Assembly (NCBI GenBank): GCA_020634495.1
Contig: JACKBR010000016.1
Span: forward strand, 1-64,000
Origin: Ardenticatenaceae bacterium
GTDB taxonomy: Bacteria > Chloroflexota > Anaerolineae > Promineifilales > Promineifilaceae
Reading direction: 5' to 3'
DNA: 64,000 nt
Positions within the stretch are counted from its first letter, which is position 1, and every line of letters begins with the position of its first letter. Under the pieces are notes generated by a model. The model searched no databases. It saw nothing but the letters and a program-made list of their open reading frames with translations, and was not told the DNA's origin. The translations under genes and the position numbers were made by a program. Below are positions 9,140 through 16,448 of this stretch, piece after piece.

Positions 9140-9844
9140 TCAACTTTGTCGCAGGGCCAGGGCTGCCGGGACAATTTCTTGTTGGAAACGGCCGTTTTCC
9201 AGCAGCCCAAACAAGCTTTCTAAATCCGGCAATATCTGGTTAGCCGTAAAGCGAATGGCCCAATGATGCACAAAGGGCGTCACGGCGATGATGTAGGTAT
9301 TGTCCTGGTAAGCCTGCCACATTTCCATTGCGGTGCCCATGCTGGGCTGCGGCAGGTAGGCAATGAGCAAATCGGCTTCGCTGGCCTTGTAGGTCATGCT
9401 CAGGAAGGTGTGGCGCGCTTTTTCCTCATCGTAATCAACACTGTTGGGATTTTCGGCCCAGGGGTCGATGAGCTGAACGTCGGGAATGTGCTGCCGCAGC
9501 CGCTCGCTCAGCTGCAAGCGATAATTTTGGCTTTCAATTTGTGTGTCGCGCCGGTTGGCCTGCATGACCCCAGCAATAAACACGCGCAGCGGCTGGCTGC
9601 CCCCGGCCGAAGGTGGGAAGAAACTGAGCTGGTCACCTTCTTGCAGCACCACATCTAGCTCGGCTGTTTGGCCATTGAGGGCAACGGCCGTTACCAAACC
9701 TTCATCAATACCAAGCAGATTCATGATGTGAACGGCCGTATCGCCTTCATCAACTTTTATGTCAAATGGATGATGCGGCAACCCTGGCGCACCGGCCGGA
9801 CGATTCGCCCGCAGCAATCCATATAATTTAATTTCTACCTTCAC
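9140..9844 (-). CDS. MoaD/ThiS-like ubiquitin-fold domain fused to a nucleoside deoxyribosyltransferase-like domain
   Basis: I choose the GTG start at 9844 (VKVEIKLYGLLR), preceded by ttggag with good spacing; the upstream frame lacks a site. Residues 1-85 look like a beta-grasp sulfur-carrier domain: VEIKLYGLLR, then VALNGQTAELDVVLQEGDQLSFFPPSAGG. In MoaD/ThiS the polypeptide ends at Gly-Gly, whereas here it runs on for about 150 residues. The second part (LRVFIAGVMQANR, the QLIDPWAEN region, SEADLLIAYLPQPSMGTAMEMWQAY) resembles nucleoside 2-deoxyribosyltransferase-like proteins (LIAYLP..SxGTxxEM). Fusion to a buried GG suggests the carrier function is lost or needs cleavage. The function is inferred only. 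Confidence 0.65.
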   Translation of the reverse strand: MKVEIKLYGLLRANRPAGAPGLPHHPFDIKVDEGDTAVHIMNLLGIDEGLVTAVALNGQTAELDVVLQEGDQLSFFPPSAGGSQPLRVFIAGVMQANRRDTQIESQNYRLQLSERLRQHIPDVQLIDPWAENPNSVDYDEEKARHTFLSMTYKASEADLLIAYLPQPSMGTAMEMWQAYQDNTYIIAVTPFVHHWAIRFTANQILPDLESLFGLLENGRFQQEIVPAALALRQS

Positions 9845-9970
9845 AAAAACTCTCCAACAACATTTTTGTAGGCGAGGCTTTCCCCTCCATCTTCGCGCCA
9901 AACCGCCTAAACAAAAAACCGTCGAGTCTGCAATGCCAAACTCGACGGTTCACCAGGCAACGTAAACCCA

Positions 9971-10417
9971 CTAATCTTCCAGAATAGGCCGGACGCCCTG
10001 GTAAATTTTGGGGCCACCCATTGTTTTAATAATCGTGCTGGGCGAACGCTTTACCTTTTGGGCAATTTCTTTGGCGGTCATGGGCTTGTTGGCATTCGCC
10101 AGCAGCACAATAAAAACAGCATCCACCAGTGAGGTGCGGGTTACAAAATCTTCTGGCAATTGGCTAAAATAAGCTTGAACAACGTATTGAAACCCATCAA
10201 CGCGGGTTACTTCGCCAGTTGCGGCGTCTACCAGATCAACTTCGTCGGTCTCAGATTCCAGATTAATGTCCTGGCCAATATCCAGGCGCGTAAAAAGGTA
10301 GGTCTTTAGATCAAGATCAGATTTGTCCCACCAATCGTAATCAATGTAAAAACGGGTGTCCGGCGTGGCTCGTTTGAGCATGGACACATTTAGTTTTGGT
10401 CGTGGACTTTTAGCCAA
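9971..10417 (-). CDS. Conserved hypothetical protein, 148 residues
   Basis: Starts at a TTG (AKSPRPKLNVSMLKRATPD) preceded by ggagag. The start is unusual, but no ATG in frame is better placed. The N-terminal half contains a YIDYDWWDKSDLDLKTYLF segment; the C-terminal half (SLVDAVFIVLLANANKPMTAKEIAQKVKRSPSTIIKTM) looks like a small helix-turn-helix, with AKEIA then SPSTIIKTM reading as a winged-helix recognition pair. It lies 38 bp downstream of the 527-residue unknown gene and is probably co-transcribed with it. A DNA-binding role is plausible but unproven. Confidence 0.6.
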   Translation of the reverse strand: MAKSPRPKLNVSMLKRATPDTRFYIDYDWWDKSDLDLKTYLFTRLDIGQDINLESETDEVDLVDAATGEVTRVDGFQYVVQAYFSQLPEDFVTRTSLVDAVFIVLLANANKPMTAKEIAQKVKRSPSTIIKTMGGPKIYQGVRPILED

Positions 10418-10455
10418 AGCAACTCTCCATAAAAGTACAATCCCTGTGAATCAAA

Positions 10456-12039
10456 TCAGGCCCCTTCTTGCCAGCGGTTTTTATCAAATTGCCAGTAATG
10501 ATCGCCAACAGGCAAAAAGGCTTGATGGCGGACCAATTCGGCAAATAGCGGGCCAGGCGGCATGCGGCGCAGCATGTTGATGGCGCTGTAAAGGGTCTTG
10601 GCGTGAACGGCGCTTTGCGGCGTCAACTCTGAAAGTTTAGGGAAGATTTCGGCCAACAAAGAGGAGACGGTGCGCTGTTGATTTTCGGCACGCCGCCACA
10701 GGACATCAATGGCGGCTACCACATCGGTGCCGACAACCATTAAATCGTCAAAGCCACAGCCTACGGAGCGGCGCTGAAGTTCAAAATGGATGCGGTTATC
10801 AACGGCCGTTGCCAGTCGTACCCATTCTCGCTGCGGACGTCTGCGATCATAGCCCAGGCTCAAAACGCCCGGCTCTGGCCCTGGCTGGATATGCACAAAT
10901 CCGCCAATGGGAATGCCGTTCTTCTCGTACCAGTCGCCCAGGCCATAGATGTAGCGGTGCTCATGCACAACCCAACCAATCACTTCCTCTTCGGTCTGGT
11001 CGTCGATGAAGCGGACGCGCTGCCGGGGGGAGTTGGTGGGGGGGAACAACGGCCGTATCCGTGAACCCAGCGGAATCACCCCGGCGTAGCGATGGGGGAA
11101 CAGCAGCGTAAACACAACGGGCTGGGGCGAGGCTGGCTCTTCCAAATCAGACCACTCATCATCCAGCTCTCGCTCCAGCAGCAGCAGCTGCGGACTGAGC
11201 AAAGCGCGGTCGTGGGGAATGGGCTGATAGTGCAGGCGGTCTGGCGCTTTTTGCACTTCTTCTGGCTCCAGGCGCTGCAAAAACCAGGCAACTTCACCTT
11301 TGGGAGCCACTTCGTCAAAGCGACTGTCGGCCATCAGGTAATAATTCAAAGAAAAATGCTGCACAGAGGTATCCAGAGTCGGGTCCATATCCAGGTGGGG
11401 CAAAATCTCTTCGGTAGGAAGCGGCCCGCCGCTGTTAATTTCTAGCACGGCTTCGGCCAGGTGCAAATGTCCGGCATTTACCTCAGCCATTAGCTGTTTT
11501 ACGAACCAGACATGCCCAACTTTCACAAACTCGGCGCGCTCTGTTAGTTCTTTGGCAACGGCCGTTTTCACCTGAGCGCCATACAACGCTACCAATTCAT
11601 CTACATCTACCTGTACCAGCTCAGCCAGCGCATTCCCTTCGTCGGCGTTCAGAATATGTTCTGGTTGCAGGTCTGCGGCAAATTCACGAGACTCTTTTTC
11701 AATCTCTACAGCAATCACCTTAAACTGGCCATCGTGCGGATTGTAACCATCGCGAACGGCCGTAACATCGCCATGCGCAAATTGCAGCGCAGGAAAGACC
11801 AGTTGGTCACCCAACTCATAGCTATTTTGCGGTTGATAAATAGTGCGACCAGACAGCTTTTTCTTCACCGTGCTGGCCTCTTCCGCTACCCGGTAAGCCA
11901 TGATCATGCGCACGATTTCATCTGTCGTTTGCGGCCGTTCAACCTCTAAAAAGTGATTGTAGATTTGTTCAATATCGGTGTTTGTTAGGGCAAAATCCGG
12001 TCCCCAATATGTTTCATTCTGGGTTCGGGGCTGAATCAC
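10456..12039 (-). CDS. Conserved hypothetical protein, 527 residues
   Basis: I choose GTG 12039 (VIQPRTQNETYWGP) because gaggaga stands just upstream; the frame is open 17 codons further. No signal peptide or membrane segment is visible. The protein is acidic and mixed alpha/beta. Recognisable stretches are TDIEQIYNHFLEVERPQTTDEIVRMIM near the N-terminus, a barrel-like QLVFPALQFAHGDVTAVRDG region, and a C-terminal part starting RIRPLFPPTNSPRQRVRF. I do not recognise a family. Co-orientation and close spacing with the following HTH-like protein suggest a shared role. Five ACGGCCGT copies lie in or beside it. Confidence 0.6.
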   Translation of the reverse strand: MIQPRTQNETYWGPDFALTNTDIEQIYNHFLEVERPQTTDEIVRMIMAYRVAEEASTVKKKLSGRTIYQPQNSYELGDQLVFPALQFAHGDVTAVRDGYNPHDGQFKVIAVEIEKESREFAADLQPEHILNADEGNALAELVQVDVDELVALYGAQVKTAVAKELTERAEFVKVGHVWFVKQLMAEVNAGHLHLAEAVLEINSGGPLPTEEILPHLDMDPTLDTSVQHFSLNYYLMADSRFDEVAPKGEVAWFLQRLEPEEVQKAPDRLHYQPIPHDRALLSPQLLLLERELDDEWSDLEEPASPQPVVFTLLFPHRYAGVIPLGSRIRPLFPPTNSPRQRVRFIDDQTEEEVIGWVVHEHRYIYGLGDWYEKNGIPIGGFVHIQPGPEPGVLSLGYDRRRPQREWVRLATAVDNRIHFELQRRSVGCGFDDLMVVGTDVVAAIDVLWRRAENQQRTVSSLLAEIFPKLSELTPQSAVHAKTLYSAINMLRRMPPGPLFAELVRHQAFLPVGDHYWQFDKNRWQEGA

Positions 12040-12314
12040 AACGTTCTCCTCGTTAACAGGGAAAATCAGGTATTTTAGTGCCCAACCCACACACTGTTAA
12101 CGTTTTGCTTAGGGTAAATTTGAGTTGAAGCACAGCGTAGGATTATACCAATCTGCCATCCCTACGCCAAAGTAATCACGATGCACCGCTGAAAACGCGC
12201 ACCGCAAAGGGACAAAGAGCGTTACGTTTTAAGAACCAGAGGGAAAACTCCCCGCGATTTGCCTGCCCTCACGGTAAATTTTGCTTATTCAGCAGAGCAA
12301 AAACGCCCACAATT

Positions 12315-13715
12315 TTAGGGGAATGGCGTCTCCAGCCATTGCAGGCCATTTACCGGCACGCCATGAATGCGCAAATCCCAATGCAGGTGCGGCCCGGTAG
12401 AAAGCCCGGTAGAACCACCAGCAGCAATCGCTTGCCCGGCCGTCACCACATCCCCTACCGCCACGTACGTTTCTGACAGGTGAAAATAGGCAGAGAGCAC
12501 CCCCTGACCATGATCCAAAATGACCGTGTTGCCGCGCAGTTCCAGCAGTTCATTAAAAACAACCATGCCATTGGCTGGCGCTAAAATAGGCGTGCCAATT
12601 GTCCCTGCAAAGTCCACACCTGAATGGTAAATCTCTACTGGCCCTCCGGCGTAGGAACGCGGATCGCCATACGGCGCAGTGACAATGGTTGTGGTTACGG
12701 GCGTGGTGAAAAGCCCCTCCCATTGGCGCGTTTCGCTGCTGGTCTGGTAGATTGGGTTCAGTAACGCATCTTCTTCCTGGCGCAAAACTGGATCATCGGC
12801 CAAGGGTATTTGCTGCAAGCTGTAGTTGCCAGGGTTTACCTGCACTGCCTGTTCAAACGGCCGCCACGGGCGGCTGCCCGACCCTTCCAGCCGGAGGGTG
12901 AACAATCCCGGCTCGGCAAAGGCATCGATGCCTACCAGGGCGGCAAAGCCATCGCCCTGTGGATAAAATTGCAGGGGCTGATCGCCAAACTGGCCAGACG
13001 GCCGTCCTTCCAGCACATTTTCTACGTAAATAGAAACGGTATTGCCAGGAATGATGGGAAACGGCCGTATCACCACCTGCTGCCACTCGCCCGTTAAATA
13101 TTGGAAAGGGCTCTCATTGGGGATGCGCAGTCGCTGCCCGGTGAGCAGGTAGGCCGAATAGGGCAGATCATTGGCAGCGGCCAGCACCACCGGAGAAATA
13201 TTGTATTGAGCAGCAATGGTGGCCACCGTTTCGCCTGGGGCCACCACATGGGGCGTGCCTGTTACCGGCTGGGGCAAGGCCGACCCGGTACGGCTCACGA
13301 CGGTGATCGTCTGGCCTGCGGCGGGTGGCTGCGTTGGGCTGATCATCCGGTTGGTTTGCAGGATGGCAGTAGGAGTGGTGTTGAAAACGGCCGCAATCTG
13401 CGCCAGCGTATCGCCCCCGCCAAGCGTGTAAACCGTAGCCACCGCTTCCCCCTCGCCGCCAGGGATGATGAGCGTTTGCCCCACAAACAAATTGTCGGCA
13501 TTGGCCAGACCGTTCAGCGCCAACAGCTCTTCAAGCGTAATGCCATACAGGCTGGCGATGTACGTCAGGTTTTCCCCCTCGGCAACTGTGTGCACGCGGG
13601 GGATGGGGTCGCTGCTGCCATCTGGTGCCGGGGCCGGGGTAGGATCGGCCGTTTGCGCCTGAACAGGAATTGGCAGCAGCAAAAGTAGTAGAAAAAAGAG
13701 TCCGATACGTTTCAT
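12315..13715 (-). CDS. Secreted M23 metallopeptidase with three LysM repeats
   Basis: A 466-residue exported cell-wall endopeptidase. It has a signal peptide MKRIGLFFLLLLLLPIPVQA, then three LysM modules: HTVAEGENLTYIASLYGIT (about residues 42-87), YTLGGGDTLAQIAAVFNTT (about 95-140) and HVVAPGETVATIAAQYNIS (about 155-200). A linker follows, then a lysostaphin-type M23 domain with HSGVDFAGTIGTPILAPANG (Zn ligands H and D) and YFHLSETY...GPHLHWDLR (HLHW). All expected zinc and catalytic histidines are present. LysM repeats bind peptidoglycan. The likely role is cell-wall remodelling or division. ACGGCCGT copies encode parts of the linker. Confidence 0.93.
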   Translation of the reverse strand: MKRIGLFFLLLLLLPIPVQAQTADPTPAPAPDGSSDPIPRVHTVAEGENLTYIASLYGITLEELLALNGLANADNLFVGQTLIIPGGEGEAVATVYTLGGGDTLAQIAAVFNTTPTAILQTNRMISPTQPPAAGQTITVVSRTGSALPQPVTGTPHVVAPGETVATIAAQYNISPVVLAAANDLPYSAYLLTGQRLRIPNESPFQYLTGEWQQVVIRPFPIIPGNTVSIYVENVLEGRPSGQFGDQPLQFYPQGDGFAALVGIDAFAEPGLFTLRLEGSGSRPWRPFEQAVQVNPGNYSLQQIPLADDPVLRQEEDALLNPIYQTSSETRQWEGLFTTPVTTTIVTAPYGDPRSYAGGPVEIYHSGVDFAGTIGTPILAPANGMVVFNELLELRGNTVILDHGQGVLSAYFHLSETYVAVGDVVTAGQAIAAGGSTGLSTGPHLHWDLRIHGVPVNGLQWLETPFP

Positions 13716-13746
13716 AAAATCTGTTGGTCAATTTTTAAAAATTGAC

Positions 13747-14118
13747 CTACTGGCTTGCTAAAAATTGAATATGATCACCCACCTTCACCCGGTTTACCAG
13801 CTCTGGCTGGCCTTCGATAACATAGCGGGCGGGCGCGGGTGGCACATAAGAGAGTCGCCACGGCTGGGCCACTACCGTGCCGACTACTTCACCGGCATCG
13901 TTCACCCAAATGACGCCCAACTCAAAAAAGACAAACAGCATGTGGATGGCGGTGTTTACCCGGTTGTCGCGGGTTTCCACCAGCACCAGGCCATCCTGTG
14001 GCCCCAGTTCACGCCGGAAGGTAAAACCGCGCAGCTTGCTGCCAAAACTATCGCACCACTTCGCCTGGGGGATAAGAACCTCACCGCTTTCTAGGTGAAC
14101 AATCTGTCGTGTACCCAT
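13747..14118 (-). CDS. DUF192 family protein
   Basis: I take ATG 14118 (MGTRQIVHLESGEVLIPQAKW), giving 123 residues, as usual for this family; the open frame upstream runs through intergenic repeat sequence. Conserved DUF192 elements are SKLRGFTFRRELGPQDGLVL, the hydrophobic AIHMLFVFFELGVIWVND strand-turn (family pattern IHMxFMxFPIDVxFLD) and the terminal VNRVKVGDHIQF (family GxxxGDxL). The biochemical function is unknown. It lies head-to-tail after (12 bp and a hairpin-poor gap from) the M23 peptidase gene on the same strand. Confidence 0.85.
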   Translation of the reverse strand: MGTRQIVHLESGEVLIPQAKWCDSFGSKLRGFTFRRELGPQDGLVLVETRDNRVNTAIHMLFVFFELGVIWVNDAGEVVGTVVAQPWRLSYVPPAPARYVIEGQPELVNRVKVGDHIQFLASQ

Positions 14119-14132
14119 CGGCTGGAAGTATA

Positions 14133-14168
14133 GTGAGGGGGAGACAAGGTGACAAGGTGACCGGGTGA
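14133..14168. repeat. Intergenic copy of the ggtgacaaggtgac word repeat
   Basis: Sequence of the form agtgagggggagacaaggtg acaaggtgacc upstream of the DUF192 gene repeats the words found in frame inside nnr at 6418-6545. It shows that the nnr insert belongs to a dispersed repeat type. Confidence 0.6.
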
Positions 14169-14312
14169 TCCTGGGAATGGTCTCATGGCTGGCTAAAGCA
14201 AAGATGAGTGTTGCTCGATGATTGCCTGACGGGGGATTGACGGCCGTTCCGGTACCAGATTTATAATTTCGGGCAGATTGTTTGAGCGTTTTCAGAAGGA
14301 ACTGAGGTGAAA

Positions 14313-14909
14313 ATGAGTAGGAAAAATTTATTTTGGTTCTTGTTTGTTGTGCTGACCGTGGTGCTAATATCTGGTTGCGAAACGTCTCGCCTATCTGGTG
14401 AAGCGGAGAGCCGTGGTGATGATGCTGTTGCGGATATGATCTACTTTGTGCCCGAAGAGGCAGATTTAATAGAAGCAGAATTGAGTCCTGATATCCTGTC
14501 CCGCAATGAATTCTTAGCCGAGAACGATTTATCGCTCCTTGCAACTTCGGATTGGGAAGCGGCGGCTGACCAACTTGCAAACGACCATGTTCAGGCACTT
14601 CTCATTCACCATGCTGCGCTTGCTTCTGTTAATCAAGCCGAGTTACAAATGTTTTTTGATGAAAACTCGTTGGTGGTGGCCGGCATTGGCATTCCTGGTC
14701 TGGAATTGGCGCAGTTTTTAGGCCATTCCGGGCTTTTTACAAGCACGTGGCCTGCTGATGAGGGATACACAACGCCGTACTACTTTTACGTTTATTCTTT
14801 GGAGATAAGCAACAATGGTCTGTCTAGCGGCAGTTCGACAGATTCACTGCTGGGAAACGGCCGTATCACCCCAATGTTTCGCCTCATCGCCGCGCATGGG
14901 CAAAATTGA
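14313..14909 (+). CDS. Putative lipoprotein, function unknown
   Basis: ATG 14313 follows aaggaactgagg; a GTG two codons upstream is an alternative start. The signal peptide MSRKNLFWFLFVVLTVVLIS ends in the lipobox ISGC. The mature 175 residues are acidic at first (SRGDDAVADMIYFVPEEADLIEAELSPD). Then comes a region that looks like an alpha/beta fold (VQALLIHHAALASVNQAELQMFF, then VVAGIGIPGLELAQFLG). I do not recognise a family. The neighbours are unrelated and the gene appears monocistronic. One ACGGCCGT copy encodes NGR near the C-terminus. Confidence 0.6.
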   Translation: MSRKNLFWFLFVVLTVVLISGCETSRLSGEAESRGDDAVADMIYFVPEEADLIEAELSPDILSRNEFLAENDLSLLATSDWEAAADQLANDHVQALLIHHAALASVNQAELQMFFDENSLVVAGIGIPGLELAQFLGHSGLFTSTWPADEGYTTPYYFYVYSLEISNNGLSSGSSTDSLLGNGRITPMFRLIAAHGQN

Positions 14910-14968
14910 GAATCATACACTTTTTTAAGCAGTACAACACCAGTTGTGGGTGGATGAACTGTTGGCTA

Positions 14969-15529
14969 TCACCGATCAGCTTGTCTTTGACTGACGAGAC
15001 TGTCGTAAATGGCCTGCGCCTGGGGGGAGTGGAAGGTATACGGCCGTTCCCAAAATTCCTCTAGCTGCTGATTCCCCGTTTGCTTTTCATACACCATCGC
15101 CTGTAGAAACATGTCTAATTTGTCGGCATCGTGTACCAGTTTGGCTTCTGGGGTTTGGGCCGCGTGCAGTTCCTCCCACAGTTCCATAAAGGCCGGGGCG
15201 AATTCGGTTTCGCTCAACATCTCCTGCATGGCACCCCGCTCTACGGCCGTTTTGATGCCGGGTGGCAGGTAGCGCCAGGCAGGCGTGGGAATGTCGGTCG
15301 TGAGTGCTTCGGGCAGGTCATGCAGGGCAGCAATGGCCAGCAGCCGCCCCAAATCAAGTTCTTCCTCAACAACCTGGGCCAAAACCATCGCGGCAAACAC
15401 GACGCCAAAGCTGTGGGCCGCCACGTTTTCGGCATTGGGCACGCCGCGCTGCACCCAGCCGGTGCGCGGCGTTCGTTTAAGCTGGTTGCCGTGTAAAAGT
15501 GTGTTGAGTACGGCCGTTACATCCATCAT
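14969..15529 (-). CDS. HD-domain phosphohydrolase, YfbR/HDDC2-like
   Basis: A 186-residue HD-superfamily protein resembling 5'-deoxynucleotidase YfbR and HDDC2. Motifs in order are WVQRGVPNAENVAAHSFGVV (first metal His at about residue 39), IAALHDLPEALTTDIPTP (HD pair followed by the E-A-x-x-x-D-I-P-T/P typical of this subfamily) and LVHDADKLDMFLQAM (D-A-D-K-L-D). Family members dephosphorylate dNMPs in nucleotide-pool control. The start ATG 15529 is one codon before a second ATG; either could be used. Confidence 0.88.
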   Translation of the reverse strand: MMDVTAVLNTLLHGNQLKRTPRTGWVQRGVPNAENVAAHSFGVVFAAMVLAQVVEEELDLGRLLAIAALHDLPEALTTDIPTPAWRYLPPGIKTAVERGAMQEMLSETEFAPAFMELWEELHAAQTPEAKLVHDADKLDMFLQAMVYEKQTGNQQLEEFWERPYTFHSPQAQAIYDSLVSQRQADR

Positions 15530-15539
15530 CTTTTCCTCT

Positions 15540-15821
15540 TAAAATAATTTAACGCAGGGGCGCAGAGAAAAAGAAATCTGCGTCCCGTTGTTCTTGTAAT
15601 TGTGGCTGGCGTAGGCCAATTGGGCAAACTGTGGGGCAAGCAGCGACGAATCAGCCGCTATTCACAGGCGAATTCAGTTACACTAACAGTCAGGAAGAAT
15701 GCGCAATGTAACCAATTTCAAAATTGCCTGTTATAAATTCGCTGAACCCCACGACATACTATCCAGAACGGCAAATGAAGCAAAGTTTGATTCATGGGCC
15801 AATCAATTTAGGAGAACATGC
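15540..15821. other. Intergenic region with gcgcagag/atctgcg repeat
   Basis: Upstream of the sigma-factor gene there is ttaacgcaggggcgcagag and then gaaatctgcgtccc, words of the gcagat family that could pair weakly. The open frame continues through 15699-15821 without a ribosome site. I see no convincing promoter hexamers here. Confidence 0.4.
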
Positions 15822-16448
15822 ATGTACCTCAACCAAACTGTTCAGGCGCCGATAGTGCCACTCTGGTTGACAATTAATGTCCTGTTGGCGGAAGCGCCTG
15901 CCACCATTGAGGATGATCGGGCGCTGGTGCAGGCGGCCCGGGCCGACCTACGCGCTTTTAATGGACTGTACGAACGGCACGTTACCCGCGTGTACCGCTA
16001 CCTGCTGGTGCGGGTGGGCAGCGTAGCCGACGCCGAAGATTTAACATCGCAAACTTTTTTGGTAGCCATGGAAAATCTGGACAAGTACAAAGGGGAACGG
16101 CCGTTCCTGGCCTGGTTGTTTGGCATTGCCCGGCACAAAGTTGCCGATAAATACCGCCGCCAAAAGCCAGAACTGTTCCTGGAAACGGCCGAGGATATGG
16201 CCGACCCTGAAGAAGCGCCTGATGATCTCGTCAGCCACAAGTTACAAATAGAAGCGGTCGCCCAAAAGCTGCAAACCTTATCACCCGACCGCGCCGAGGT
16301 AATCTCGCTCCGGCTGTTTGGTGGGCTGGACATACCAGAAATTGCTCGCCTGATGCGCAAGCAAGAGCCTGCCGTGCGCATGCTGCTGCATCGTGGGCTG
16401 CAAGATTTGCAAACCCGGCTTAATCCAAACCAGGAGGCAACCCTATGA
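15822..16448 (+). CDS. ECF-type RNA polymerase sigma factor
   Basis: A 208-residue sigma-70 family protein of ECF architecture. Sigma region 2 spans about residues 30-100, with FNGLYERHVTRVYRYLLVRV, DAEDLTSQTFLVAMENLDKY and WLFGIARHKVADKYRR. Region 4 spans about 140-200, with LQTLSPDRAEVISLRLFGGL, then DIPEIARLMRKQEPAVRMLLHRGL as the helix-turn-helix. The ATG 15822 follows ggaga. Its stop overlaps the start of the next gene (ATGA), so the two are translationally coupled. That neighbour has a short cytoplasmic N-terminus and one membrane helix, as expected for a cognate regulator. An ACGGCCGT copy encodes ERPF within region 2. Confidence 0.93.
   Translation: MYLNQTVQAPIVPLWLTINVLLAEAPATIEDDRALVQAARADLRAFNGLYERHVTRVYRYLLVRVGSVADAEDLTSQTFLVAMENLDKYKGERPFLAWLFGIARHKVADKYRRQKPELFLETAEDMADPEEAPDDLVSHKLQIEAVAQKLQTLSPDRAEVISLRLFGGLDIPEIARLMRKQEPAVRMLLHRGLQDLQTRLNPNQEATL

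Noticed and set aside
13101..13688. A 195-codon plus-strand frame antisense to the LysM peptidase.
   Set aside because: Composition is random-like and the opposite strand carries clear LysM motifs.
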